DNA from: Campanula takesimana
Lineage: Eukaryota; Streptophyta; Magnoliopsida; Asterales; Campanulaceae
Reading direction: 5' to 3'
DNA length: 64,000 nt
Assembly: GCA_026119855.1 (NCBI GenBank)
Contig: JAOWBW010000060.1
Span: 2,108,001-2,172,000 of the forward strand
This document shows, piece after piece, positions 19,943 to 30,847 of this stretch (its first letter is position 1; each line of letters begins with the position of its first letter). Both the position numbers and the translations under genes were made by a program. A model generated the notes under the pieces. That model was not told where the DNA came from, made no database searches, and was given only the letters and a program-made list of their open reading frames with translations.

Positions 19943-22674
19943 TGAAATTATTGATACCCTTTGCTCACTATAAATGAAACCCTTGTGGCTCTTATTCCAA
20001 AAACCTCTGATGCTTCTACCCCTGATAAATTTCGCCCAATCAGCCTCTGCAACACCCTCTACAAAATCCTAGCCAAAGTTATAGTAAACAAGCTTAAACC
20101 TATTATCCCAACCCTTGTCTCTAACAATCAAAATGCATTCATCCCTGCCGATCCATCTATGACAAAATTGTTATAAGTCATGAAATATCTGAACACATTA
20201 GGAAAGCCAAGAATCCTAGAAGTCCTCTTTGTTTTGCAAAATTAGACATTAGTAAAGCCTACGACAGACTGGACTAGAATTTCATTCTCAAAGTGCTTGC
20301 CAAAATGGGTTTTTCTCCTAAGTGGATAAACATTATTCACTCTTGCATCTCCTCAGTCACATACTCCCTCCTTCTAAATGGATCCCCCTCCATCCAGTTT
20401 ACTCCTTCTAGAGGCATAAGACAAGGTGACCCCCTCTCCCCTTATTTGTTCATTCTATGTGCAGAGGCACTCTCAGCCACTCTCCAACATTTAAATGAGG
20501 TAAAAATCATTAAAGGAATCAAGATAATCCGTTCAGCACTACCCATTAACCACCTCTTATTTGCGGATGACTGCCTTATATCCTTTGAGCTTAATCCCAA
20601 TGCTTGTTTTTTCTTGAAATGGACTCTAGACTCTTTTAGTTCCCAAGTTGGTGAGAAAATTAACTTCTAAAAAAGTGACCTCTACTTTTCACCCTCCTCT
20701 AGTACTGAGCTTAAAGCCCAAACCTTGAATATTCTCTCCATCCAAAATTCTGCTATTGATGGGAAATACCTTGGCATTAAGCAAATGTTCTATGGAAGCA
20801 AAAAGTATATCTTTTGAGACATCATATCCAAAGTTCATTCCAAACTACAAGGGTGGCAAGGAAAATTCCTCTCACTTGCAGGGCGAGCCATTTTGATCAA
20901 ACATGTTATTGCTACCATTCCTGGATATACTATGTATGTCTTCAAATTTCCCATTTACTTTATTAAAGAACTGCATCGTATATTCAACCGCTTTCTTTGG
21001 TTTGGTATTGACAAATCCTCTGGGATTCACTGGACGACCTGGAACAAACTCTCCTACCCAAAAATTTGGGAGGTTTAGGCATGAGACACATGGGAGCCTT
21101 TAATCAGGCATGCCTGGCTAAGACTGCTTGGAGAATATTTACTCAGCCAAACTCCTTAGTCAGTTCCACTCTCAAAGCCAAATACTTTCCCAGGAAGGAA
21201 TTCCTAGCCTCGACTACCTCCAATTCAGCCTCTTGGTGCTGGAGAAGTATAACTTGGGGGGAAAGAACTGCTCTCTTCTGCAACAATTTGGACTGTTAGA
21301 AATGGAAATAAGATTCAAGCCTTCTCAGACTCCTGGATCCCCATTGACCCCTCCTACCGCCCCCCAAACAACCTTGCGAACAATTTTTCTAACCTCCTTG
21401 TGGCTGATCTTATCCATCCTATAACAAAATTATGGCGAACTCCTTTGGTTATATCCTTATTCCCACCTCACATCAGCGACTCTATCCTTTCAATTCACAT
21501 TCTTAGAGCTAGAGAAGATAAACGAATATGGAACCTCTCAAAAAATGGTATCTACACAGTTAAATCCGGTTACTTTGTTGCTTTGTCAAAGCACAAAGAC
21601 ACAGATCAACTCATCCAAAATAGATCTAGTACCAACTATTCGAAAGCCTGGAAAACTCTCTGGAAGCTTTAGAACCAAAAATTAAATTCTTTGCCTGGAG
21701 AGTGGTTATCAAGTATCCTCCCCACTCAAAAAGCTCTAGCCCATAGAAAATGTTCCAATTTATCAGTTTGCAACCGGTGCGGGTCCTTTGAAGAAACTGA
21801 AATTCACCTATTTCTCTCTTGCCACCTAGCTCAAAACATCTGGAACCTCTCACAAACAAATATCCCTTCCTTCCTGACCCTTCTGAACAATCAATCTTTA
21901 CTTTCTTGGTTCTCTTCTTGGATCTCAAATCATCCTGATGAGGATGACATATGTTTCACTATCCTAGTTTTTTGGGAAATTTGGAAAAATCAGAACGACA
22001 TTGTTTTTAATTTTGCAAACCCCATTCTAGATAGCACTCTAACCTTAGCCTCATTACACCTTCAAAAAATCAAAAATAGCAAACCCCACAAAACCCCATC
22101 CCCGCAACAACAAATCCATCTCCCGACTTCTGAAACAAACCCGAGTCTTGATTCGTTGAATGGAAAGACTCTTGAGGAATATCTAAAAAACTCAAACACT
22201 GGTACTTCACAAATTCTGATTGATGATGGATCATGGAAGAAGAATGCAAGATGGGCCGGACTAGGATGGGAGCTATGGGACCCAAGTAACGGACGTCTAG
22301 TATCCGGAAGTATCTCTTGTAAGACGGCCACCTCCCTCCAGACAGAAATCCTAGCCATATGGAAAGGTCTAGAATGGGCATTCTACCACAACGACATCAC
22401 CATCCTCACAGATTCGACACAAGCCCGAGACTACATCAAAAATCCAACAAACCGGGACATTAACCTTGAAGTTATCATCTCAGACATTACTCTTTTGTCG
22501 AACAATTGTAATCGATTTAATATTGTTAAAGTAGATAGTAATGTTGTTAAATTTGTGCATGAAAATGCTAATTATGCTAGAAAGATGTATCAACACTTTA
22601 TCGGCCCTGAGCCGATTTTCTTAATGAAATAAGTAGGTAATTTTGTCAAAAAAAAAACAAAAACAAAAAAAAAG
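19943..22674 (+). mobile_element. L1-type LINE, 5'-truncated, inside the hAT
   Basis: Starts abruptly within the reverse transcriptase (INETLVALIPKT...FRPISLCNTLYKILAKVI) and ends in an A-rich tail (about 22648-22673). The conserved order is RT, zinc-binding domain, then plant RNase H. It lies between two adjacent parts of the hAT transposase C-terminus. About ten transposase residues are missing at the junction, so the insertion probably removed some target DNA. No clear target duplication was found. Confidence 0.88.
19953..22632 (+). pseudogene. LINE reverse transcriptase / RNase H, broken
   Basis: RT fingers and palm: FRPISLCNTLYKILAKVIVNKL (about 20025), GIRQGDPLSPYLFILCAEAL (20416) and the catalytic FADD (20562-20573). 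Then GWQGKFLSLAGRAILIKHV and GGLGMRHMGAFN. A C-x2-C...H-x4-C zinc-binding segment, CNRCGSFEETEIHLFLSC, lies at about 21770. The RNase H domain (about 22210-22600) contains DGSWKKNARWAGLGWELWD and ILTDSTQAR. Stops (for example 20276 and 20668) and at least one frameshift near 21066 break the frame. The 21691-22632 part is open for 313 residues. Confidence 0.88.
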
Positions 22675-22790
22675 ATGTTAAACGATCTCGCGATACTGTG
22701 TAATGAGAACGATATATTAAAACATATAGATATTGATACAATTATTAATGCTCTTAAAACTCGAAAAGTTTGTATGAATATGTTTTTTAT
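22673..22790 (+). pseudogene. hAT transposase C-terminal (dimerisation) fragment
   Basis: LNDLAILCNENDILKHIDID followed by TIINALKTRKV matches the end of the hAT C-terminal dimerisation region, which typically reads ERLNGLAIL-I-...-ID-DTIINDFA-RK. Upstream coding sequence is separated from it by the LINE. Confidence 0.8.
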
Positions 22791-23320
22791 GTTATGTGTT
22801 TGTTTTATTCGTCTTGTTTTTGTCCTATTTCAAATTTTGATTTGTCAAAAAAAATTATGCTCTAGTGCAAAAGCATGTTTGCCTTCTCAGTAATTTTTGG
22901 TGATTAATTGTTTAGATATACATTGTATTTTCTTTTATGTTTTTCATGTTAGTAGTTATGGACCTACTTGAACTATGTTGGTTCTTATATAAGTATTGTA
23001 ATTTTTATTTTGATATATTTGTGACGATTGAGTTTCATAATATATATCTTGAACACAAAGAATTATTTGAGTTTTGCAAAAAAAAAAAAAAACAAGGCCC
23101 TTCAGATGTCTTCGCCCTGGGCCCAAAAAAAGCTAGAGACAGCCCTGCTTTGGAGAATTACATCTTTGTCACTTGCAATATTTACCCATTTTATGTTGTT
23201 TCCGTAATAAGCGTGTACAAAACCAAGTTTACTCTGGGACAAAGGGAGTATTCTATTTTCTTGCAACAAATTTATAAAAATAATATTTTCATAAATTGTA
23301 GAAAAAATAGTTTGTGAGAT

Positions 23321-23486
23321 GACTAATGCTAGGATTATAACAAATGTTTATAAAAAGTAAGATACAAAATGATTTAAGAGTTATTAATTGAATACTTAAT
23401 TAGTGATTGCAACACTATATCCAATAAGTGACTACCAAATCATTTTGTAACCTACTTTTTTTTTTTTAATAATCCTAGTATTACTC
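23321..23486. mobile_element. Mutator-type MITE (166 bp) with 9-bp TSD
   Basis: Exact 9-bp duplications TTGTGAGAT lie at 23312-23320 and 23487-23495. Termini GACTAATGCTAGGATTAT and, reversed, GAGTAATACTAGGATTAT match at 16 of 18 bases. A further inner match (AAGTA..TACAAAATGATTT) extends the inverted repeat. The 9-bp duplication is the mark of Mutator-like elements. Confidence 0.82.
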
Positions 23487-24121
23487 TTGTGAGATTAAAC
23501 CTTCAGTTTACAAGTTAAAATCACATCTTGCTAACTACATTTGGAGGAAACTAGTTCCTCCATGAGTTAATAAAAACATGACTGTTTATAACTTATGGAG
23601 AAACTAGTTTCCCCCCAAAAAATTCTCTTTATTTATTTTTCCATTCATATTATGAAAAAGAAAAGGTTGAACCTACTTCATTCATATTTCATACTTGCTC
23701 CTTGATGAATTTTTCACTTCTGTAATTTACATTGACTGATAGGCGAACTTCGACACTTATTACGAATATGGAAAAGAGAGAGAGTGATTAACTTGTCTTG
23801 CGCGAATGGCAAGTTGATGAGCGAAAAGTAGTTGTTACCACAACACACATCTATCAGCACAAGTTAACAAAGTATTTTTGACAGCAATTCTTCTGTTAAC
23901 TTACTGGAAAAGAAGTACAACAACTAGTGAGTAAAAGAAGTTTGGGTATCGTCCACAGGTATAAAACACTGTATGTACAAAATGCACCACGCGACCTGTA
24001 GTCTATACAACACCTAAATATACCTTGTTCTTTTCTCTTGTACGCACATCCCTTATTCATTCCATTGTTTAGACTTTGACTGACAATCATCATAGTTTGA
24101 ATTGAAACGACAATATCCATA
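23487..24121. other. 3' flank of the NFU gene, no feature
   Basis: AT-rich flanking DNA. It should contain the NFU 3' UTR (minus strand, from 24121 leftward). An AATAAGGG stretch about 70 bp past the stop is a possible but non-canonical poly(A) signal. Confidence 0.4.
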
Positions 24122-24313
24122 TTACTGTAAAAGTTGAACAGCTGCGATAGATGGGATTTTCTCTCTTAATTTCTGGGTAACTGCCACCCTAACTGTCATT
24201 ACACTTGCAGCCGGGCCCGTCAGTCGAACTTTCACGATTGGCTCTTCTATTGCTACCAGCTCCATAGACCCACCTGCTGCACCAACCAGGTACGGTCTTA
24301 TTTCTTCCAGCAC
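24122..24313 (-). CDS. NFU exon 4 (second NifU-like domain)
   Basis: Residues 192-254 and TAA stop. Acceptor is TGTAG|GTG. VLEEIRPYLVG...LTGPAASVMTVRVAV...IPSIAAVQLLQ is the conserved C-terminus of plastid NFU proteins. Confidence 0.92.
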   Translation of the reverse strand: MLEEIRPYLVGAAGGSMELVAIEEPIVKVRLTGPAASVMTVRVAVTQKLREKIPSIAAVQLLQ

Positions 24314-27300
24314 CTACATTACATATATATAACACAATTTTATCAAGAAACAAGTTGATATCGTATAATCTAGCTCCATTACAGTAAGTGGTAATCGTAA
24401 AGATGAAAAGGGGATTCATTTCAGCGGTTCAAGTGCACTTCTGAAGCAGGAGGGGTGGGGAAACATGTTAACATATATTGGAGAAAACTTCCGTCTATAT
24501 AATCCAATGAGTTTAAGCACAAAAAGCAGGTCTTAATCGGATCTAATACGATGTTACCAAGTATGCTTATACTGCAAATTTCAGAAATAGGGAGAAAAAA
24601 ACTTGGGTTAGTTTCTGGAATCAACTATTCCCTCTCTCCAAAAATAAGTCTCTTATCCCAGTTTAGAAAGTCCCAGACCAATATCCCTTTTCCCTTTTGC
24701 AAAGTTCCTTAAAGCCAAATGATCTTTAACAAACAATACTTGGCTGCTCAGATATATAGAATGGACTTGCCAAAGACATATAGCCTGACTCTGACTTAAG
24801 ATTACTCCCTTCGTCCCAACATGATACTCCCGTTTGAGTTCTCAAAGATTTTAAGGTTAGTATTGAACATTTAGTGATTATGAAGGTTTAATTGTGGAAA
24901 TGAGAACTTTTTTGGGAGAGCAGTGCCTTTTCTTTAGTTTTTTTTTTTAATATTAATAATTGAGCCTTTCTTTTTGGGGGCCAGGAGGGGGGGGGGGGGA
25001 GGTTGTACACTCCGTGTACATGGGCAATGTGCCACCACCCCCTTCCAGGTCTCTTTTGTGGCACCAATTCTTCTACAAATGAATATCACTTGCCGCAAAC
25101 AGTAAATGCACAATTATTTAAAAAAAAAGGTGCAAGAGAAACATAGCCACCTATGATGATTTACAGAAGACAGGCTCCCCTCTCAACACATGCCAAAGGA
25201 AATGTACTACTCCCTCCGGCCCATTTCTAAAAACAAATTAAAATTAATATTTCACTTGTCAGTTGATACTTCCATCAGTCCCAATTGACAAGTCAACACT
25301 TTTCTGGAACATGATTTACTTGCTTGTACCTTGTTCAAATTACACTACATCAATTACTATCTTTAGAAATGGACCAGTTTTTTGGGGATAGACCACAATG
25401 GAAAGTAGGACATTTTGTTTTTTGGGGTGGAGGGAGATAAGAGAATGACTGGTGTAAGGGCAGGAATGAAACTCCATGCGCAGATCATCAAAGGTGAGAT
25501 AAAAAAGAATGAATTTCTAGATGAATGGCCATTCCTGCTGCCTAGGTTGGACAAATTTGCTTATTTTCATCTCTTTATGGTTATACCATTCTTGAGGCAC
25601 AATTTATTGTTTATATCAAGAATCATGTATTTACTTAGGCACCAGCAGACAGATATTGAGGCAGTGGGCAGACATGGTTTAAAATTCTATGGAACTTTCT
25701 GATATGTTTGGAAAGATTATCGATGCTATAAGGAGGAAGAAAAAAACATACCTTCTCTATGTTCTCTTCATTGAGCTCAAGACCAGTTTCTGTATCGGGT
25801 ACTGCTTCAACAGCTACAATTTCAGGCATCTTCTCCATCAGACGACGCTCAATACCCATTTTCATGGTGACAGTAGAACTTGGACAGGAGCCACAAGCTC
25901 CTTGCAGCTTCAAACGTACAACATTTCCATCAATTTCATGTAGTGCCACATTACCCCCGTCTGCAATTAGATATGGCCGGAGTTCATCCAACACGCTCTC
26001 TATGTTTTCCGGGGTGAGAGGCACTTCCTCAAATGAATTTGGAGTAGCAACAGCTGAATCTTGAGTACCAACATCTGAATCTGGATTGTCAACAGCTGAG
26101 TCTGGAGTAGCAACAGCTTTCACCACTGAAACATAATAGGACTCTGAGACACCCAAGAAAGGCATTCTTCAATCACACATTAGATGGAGCCGAAACACTC
26201 CACATTATATACCATACATGTATAAAAACATCCCAAAGAAAACAATGTTGGCTAATATATGAGGGATCTAAGCAAAATGATTCAATATTAAAAAGACATT
26301 TTAAACATAGGGAGAACAGGACATCCCCATAGTACCACGTTTTTATTCTTGCATCAATTTTTCCCTCTGATTGGGTCACCATAATAGCAAATATAGTCCA
26401 ATCCATGCCATTGTCAGTAACGAGCATCAAATAGTACACAGAAATCGGTGATGCGGCATCCTAAGTCATATTACTACTTCGATGGTGGTGATATCTCGTG
26501 TATTACAAGATGTAGAGATTAAAGTGTATATTAAAAACGTTTATTTCTTTTTAAGAACCTTTAAACACAGTGAATTGTAGGACCAAGCTTGAACAAGATA
26601 TTCCAGATGTGGAACGCACTCTCCCAGTACACCCACCAAAAACCACAACCTCCATCACCTTGGGCACCGAGCCACTGACTGCCACTATCGCCAGCATCTG
26701 TCACAAGTAAGAGGAAGATTACAAATGTCTATCAAGTATGTTAGAAACTCGATAGGCAATGGCTACATATTTGCTCCCATGTTTCCGGCGGTCAACAGAG
26801 ATGCTTTTTCGCCCCATGGACAAGCTCAGATCTGAATTTTAAAACCAGTATCCATTGTTTACAAGCTCTGAAGCTCACAACCAGATCTGATTGTTTCTTA
26901 TCTCACCTTTACTGTCCATTAACAAATCATTCCCATTGATCTTGCCATCAATCTCAGCCAATAAATGGTATAGGTTGGTGGTTGGCCACAATGACTCGCA
27001 GAGGTTGCTGGTGTGTCACAAAAAATCTTCACTGCGATCATCCCCATCATCTATATCGTAGGCATTATTGCTGAAATGGCGATGTGAATCAAAATTTCCA
27101 CATCTGATACTCGAAGAATTGGAGCAACTTCAAGACCACCAATGCAGCCATCAAACGACAATGCAGTGGCAATTTGACGATGAGGTTGCTAATGTCGAGG
27201 TCAGTAAGGGTGATTTTCGAAGAGAGGGGAGGGGGAAAATGAAGGGATACGGTGGGAACAGCCATGGGAGACACAGTTTAATACTGGAGCAAATATTTTT

Positions 27301-30300
27301 TTTTATTTTTTTTTTGGGGGGTCGGGGGGATGCTGGACACTGAATTGGAAATTATCTTCTCTTCTTTTCTTTTTCTTTCTCTTTTCCTTCCAAGTCAACC
27401 TAAAGAGTGGAAAGGGTTGGTTAAGGAATGAGATGATAAGTAGGAAAGTAGGAGTTGCACCCACGGAAGAGAAGATGAGGGAGGATTGATTAAGGTGGTT
27501 TTGTAATGTGAGACGGAGACTATGTGATGCACCGGTTAGGAGGCCTAAGAGTGGAGAAGTGGGAATATGGTTAGAGGAAGGCCTAAGAAAATACAGATAA
27601 AGGTGATTGCAAGTGATATGAATCTACTTAAGATTGAGGAATATATAGCGTTGCAATGTGGATGATGGGGTTTAATTTAATTTTATTAATTTATTAATAT
27701 TTTCTTTCTCTCCTTTTTATCCTTTTTCTTTTTCTTATTTTACTTTGTAAAAAAAATAAAAATAAAAATAATTAGTTCTTTTTTCTTCTTATTTTTCCAA
27801 ATATCTTCTCACCTGCTTCTTCTTTTGATTTTCTTCTTAGCTTTGGCATTTTTATTATTTTTTCCCTCACCTCTTTTCAGTTTTCATTAACGATTCCATA
27901 TGACGATTAATGTTAGCCGCCCCAAACCATTTTGGGACTAAGGCTTTGTTGTTGTTGTTGTTGCTTAAGTGACACCTTAATGATTCATTAATTTCAATAA
28001 CCAGTGTTCTAAAAATCGGGCTAGGCGGCCCCCAGGCGCCGCGGTTTTCCATTAGGCGGTCAATCTAGGCGTTAGGCGGTCCTAGGCGGGTCTAGGCAGT
28101 TTGGGCGGATTTAGGCGGGCCTAGGCGACCTAAGTAATATTTTTTTATTTTTTGGTTGCCCTAAAACGACGTCGTTTTACAAATGAGATTTAAAATGGGA
28201 TGAGAATCTAAAAGGTGAAAACAAATGATCAAAAATACTTTTAATAATAATTCATTTTTTTGTGTTAAAATTAAAATGTTTTATTATTTTTTTAACAAAT
28301 AACAAAAATAAGTGGCATTATTTTTTGAATAACTACATACATAGATTTATAGACTTATAAGAAAATATTAAAATGGACTAGCGGTTGATTTAAACTAAAG
28401 GGTAAATATTAATTTGACTGAGATGGGTTGCGTAATTTATATTTTTGAACCGTTATGAAATACTATTAGTTAGTTATGATTCATTTCTTCTTGTTTTAAT
28501 TAAAATAAGTTATCATCTTAACAAATAAAAAAATAAGTGCCACTTTTTGGATAAATATATATATATATATATAATTATTAAAAATGCGCTAAATTCTAGG
28601 CCCCGCCTAGGCCTCTAGGCGCTAGGCCCACCTCCGCCGCCTAGCGATTTTTAGAACACTGCTTTAAACACATAAATTTGCCATGTCTATGCCAGCTTAG
28701 GAAAAAAAAATGACATCCTTAAGCACCCTTAGCTAGAAACCTGATGCCAGTTAGCGACAATAACATAACTTGGACTTCATTCCATACTACAATGACTAAA
28801 TAAAATAATGAAGGGTCGAGTTTGAAACAAAAAAAAGAGCTACTACTCCAGGGTGAGCTTAACTATTCTCCCTTATTGATATGCTTGATGCCTATATTGA
28901 CAAAAAAGCTGTAAACTGAACTCTTTAATAAAAATAAACTACAACATGAATAAAAATTATCCCCCCAAGATCATTTATGCACAAATAGCTTTGGCAGCCT
29001 CATCCTCAGTTTTAGTCTGACTGGCATACAGTTTCGTTTCTTCTCATAACTACTGCCACCCATCAGATGGAGGTGTCAGAAGCATTACATATATAGATCA
29101 GTTCTGTGAAAGCTAATAACCATGACATTTATTTCCATTGCATTCTAAATTAGCAAGAGCAAGACCGCAAGAGTAAATGAGCTATCATCCTTAGTTGTAG
29201 AGTACCTTATACAGGTTTAGCTTCTGCAAGGAATACTGATGCATATTAGCTAGTAATTCCTGTGAGAAGTCATTTGTAGTCTCCCACTTTGTTTCCTGAC
29301 TTATTGGTGATTGACCTCATTGTTTTTCCTCCAGTTGAAAGCTCCACGACTACAATTACTAACTAGCTTCACCACCGAGAAAGAAGATAATACTAGGCAC
29401 ATTCACAACCACACTTTGGCCTATCTAATTCATGAACCAACAATACCATATAACTTTTATCCAACGTACGCATATTCACTAATGATACTGCCCTTAAGGT
29501 TAATTATCAAGATAATTAACAATTCCTTTTCAGTTCACATTGATTGTTTCATGTGCTTTCCACCCACCCTCAATATGGACATCCTGCCTAAAAAGAATGA
29601 TATGCATGCAATCATCTCAGAATACACCATTCAAAGTAAACAAATCTAGTCGACGGATACTTATAGTATTACCATTTCACTCATAGTCCCATATTTGCAA
29701 ACTCAAGCAACAAACACCTTAACATGACAGTGGAGGAGCCACGGTTTGTCTTAAACAGTGTGAAGACTATTTTCGATGGAGAATATTATGATGTAATACC
29801 TAAATTTTGTTTCAACAGGGGAAATCTATAAAGGGTGCAACAATATTTCTTTTTAATGGTGGAAAAGAATTATTTAAGAATTTGATGGTACTAAATTACT
29901 ACACTCAAAAGTAAATGGTGGCAGATGCACCCTATGACCGAGGGGTTGCTCCGCCACTGTGCCATGAGTCCATGACCATTACAGCAATTATATCTGGTAT
30001 CCTACTCATTTCTTCGTAGTCATCACTTGTGTTTGAATTCCATAGGAACCGGGAAACCCCTTTCATACAGACACATACTTATATACTGAGAAGGAGTATT
30101 GATTCCCCACTTAATTCGCGATCCAGATAAATTGCTGTCAGCATATCAAAGAAAACAAAATACTCAACCAAGATGTTACATAATAAAAGACCGGGTGTTG
30201 TTATACACACCCGTAAAACTTATGAATACACCCGTAACTGTGCTTTATAGTGTTGTACCATTTAAAATTTCAAGCTACTTCCGGGTGTATTCATAAGTTT

Positions 30301-30847
30301 TACGGGTGTGTATAACAACACCCTAAAAGACCATCCCTTTAGTCCTGTAAAAAGATAATTGCTTCAAATAACGATATTAATTTAAATGTGTAGGACTAAA
30401 AATGAATCCAATATAGAGGATCAATCAATATCATGGTTAGAACAAACGACAAACGGCAAATAATTCAAAAAGGCAAGAGGAATCGCTTCCGAAAAACAAA
30501 AGGCAATAGGAATCAATTTCAAAGGTCAAGCCCTCGTACCTTGGCGGCGAACGCCACCATGGAGCCGAAATTTCGGTAAAACATGCCGCGCTGGTGTACG
30601 GCTCCGGCGAAACGAAATCCGAGTACCGAACAAACTAGAACACTGCAGAATTCATAGAAATATAATCAGACATATGAAAACGAATTACAGAAAGAAAGAG
30701 TAAATGTAAATCCATTAATTGTGAGAGAAAGACCATTAGTGTGTGATAGACCTTGAGAGATGAAGAAGGAGAGGGGGACGGATCTAGGGTTTGTTGAAGA
30801 GTGGTGGAGCCGTGACATGGCCTTAGAAACACAGTTGCCGCTTGCAT
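24122..30847 (-). CDS. NFU-type iron-sulfur cluster scaffold, plastid form (NFU2/NFU3-like), 4 exons
   Basis: Joined exons 30847-30752, 30642-30540, 26125-25752 and 24313-24122 give 254 codons plus a stop, in one frame with GT/AG at every junction. Residues 1-66 are Ser/Arg-rich and lack acidic residues in the second half, fitting a chloroplast transit peptide. After a repeat-bearing linker (72-99) comes a NifU C-terminal domain (about 103-170) with the cluster-binding C-x2-C at Cys144 and Cys147 (GACGSCPS). A second NifU-like domain follows (about 185-254) in which the CxxC is replaced by GPAASV. This two-domain arrangement is that of plant plastid NFU1-3, which assemble [4Fe-4S]/[2Fe-2S] clusters and hand them to client proteins such as photosystem I. 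No disabling change is seen, so it looks functional. Exon 1 and 2 assignment rests on splice sites and phase, less on similarity. Confidence 0.88.
25210..25436. mobile_element. Stowaway-like MITE in NFU intron 3
   Basis: CTCCCTCCGGCCCATTTCTAA at the left and GGTGGAGGGAG at the right end form inverted termini of a Tc1/mariner type. TA precedes the left end; the right flank is AT rather than TA, so one side has mutated. An inner inverted pair (CCATTTCTAAA / TTTAGAAATGG) supports the call. Confidence 0.65.
25752..26125 (-). CDS. NFU exon 3 (catalytic CxxC domain)
   Basis: 374 nt, residues 67-191. Acceptor is TATGTTTCAG|TGG and donor is GAGAAG|GTATG. Contains the heptad-repeat linker and the complete first NifU domain with Cys144 and Cys147. 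The intron after it is 1438 bp. Confidence 0.92.
26028..26111 (-). repeat. 21-bp repeat inside NFU exon 3 (4 units)
   Basis: Four diverged 21-bp units encode ATPDSAV, DNPDSDV, GTQDSAV and ATPNSFE, residues 72-99, between the transit peptide and the first NifU domain. The repeat keeps the frame and lengthens an acidic/Pro linker. Confidence 0.8.
26126..27409. other. NFU intron 2, proximal part, nothing recognised
   Basis: Intron sequence with no identified element. A plus-strand frame at 27068-27343 has no recognisable domain and ends in a T-run and G-run; I regard it as chance. Confidence 0.5.
27410..27966 (+). mobile_element. RTE-type LINE 3' fragment in NFU intron 2
   Basis: Decayed coding trace RRRLCDAPVRRPKSGEV...LRKYR on the plus strand resembles the end of plant RTE LINE proteins ('GHV.RRP.DAPVRR...GRGRP'). 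The 3' end TTTTGGGACTAAGGCTTTG followed by (TTG)n at about 27937-27963 is the usual RTE tail. Severely truncated and frame-broken. Confidence 0.7.
28002..28661. mobile_element. hAT-like MITE with CTAGGCGG-rich ends (660 bp)
   Basis: Inverted termini CAGTGTTCTAAAAATCG (left) and CGATTTTTAGAACACTG (right) are perfect over 17 bp. Both subterminal regions carry many GGCGGTC/CTAGGC words, in opposite orientation at the two ends. The middle is AT-rich and non-coding. A target duplication is not clear (TCAATAAC versus CTTTAAAC). Lies in NFU intron 2. Confidence 0.8.
28662..29727. other. NFU intron 2, distal part, no gene
   Basis: Unique-looking AT-rich intron DNA. No coding exon with NFU similarity and no terminal repeats were found. 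Confidence 0.5.
29728..29959. mobile_element. hAT-like MITE (232 bp)
   Basis: Starts CAGTGGAGGAGCCACGG and ends TTGCTCCGCCACTG, inverted CAGTGG-GGAGC termini. Flanks TAACATGA and TGCCATGA agree at six of eight bases, consistent with an aged 8-bp duplication. In NFU intron 2. Confidence 0.7.
30193..30323. mobile_element. Mutator-type MITE (131 bp) with 9-bp TSD
   Basis: Exact 9-bp duplications TAAAAGACC lie at 30184-30192 and 30324-30332. The terminal inverted repeats are about 43 bp long and nearly perfect: GGGTGTTGTTATACACACCC..., then ACTTATGAATACACCCG, and its inverse. Two thirds of the element is thus a foldback stem, with a ~35-bp loop. About 210 bp from NFU exon 2. Confidence 0.92.
30540..30642 (-). 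CDS. NFU exon 2
   Basis: 103 nt, residues 33-66 plus the first base of codon 67. Acceptor is TTCTGCAG|TG and donor is CAAG|GTACGAG. Rich in Arg and Ser (SLFGTRISFRRSRTPARHV), as expected for the rest of a transit peptide. The intron before it is only 109 bp. Confidence 0.72.
30752..30847 (-). CDS. NFU exon 1
   Basis: Encodes residues 1-32, MQAATVFLRPCHGSTTLQQT onward. The donor is AAG|GTCTAT (phase 0). Chosen as the start because no upstream in-frame ATG with similar context lies in the short CT-rich leader. Confidence 0.75.

Larger units (their letters stand above)
19176..23147 (+). mobile_element. hAT transposon, split by a LINE
   Basis: Ends are CAGTGCCGGCTCAAGG (left) and, reversed, CAGGGCTGTCTCTAGC (right). 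Exact 8-bp duplications CTTTGGAG lie at 19168-19175 and 23148-23155, as expected for hAT. Inside are decayed pieces of a hAT transposase on the plus strand: SFFLKLKLL just left of the LINE and LNDLAILCNENDILKHIDID just right of it. Without the LINE the element is about 1.25 kb. It cannot make an active transposase. Confidence 0.92.
18982..23248. mobile_element. Stowaway-like MITE, split by a hAT element
   Basis: Left end is TA then CTCCCTCCGTATAAGAGTC (18982). Right end is ACTCTGGGACAAAGGGAG (ending 23248) then TA. The TA duplication and CTCCCTCCGT terminus are those of Tc1/mariner Stowaway elements. Without the hAT insertion the MITE would be about 290 bp. Confidence 0.8.

Noticed and set aside
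24804..24920. CTCCCTTCGTCCCAAC start suggesting another Stowaway MITE
   Set aside because: Only a weak GGGAG partner near 24914 and no TA duplication on the right; too degenerate to call.
30193..30323. Hairpin considered as a microRNA precursor
   Set aside because: Exact 9-bp flanking duplications and terminal position of the inverted repeat identify a Mutator MITE.
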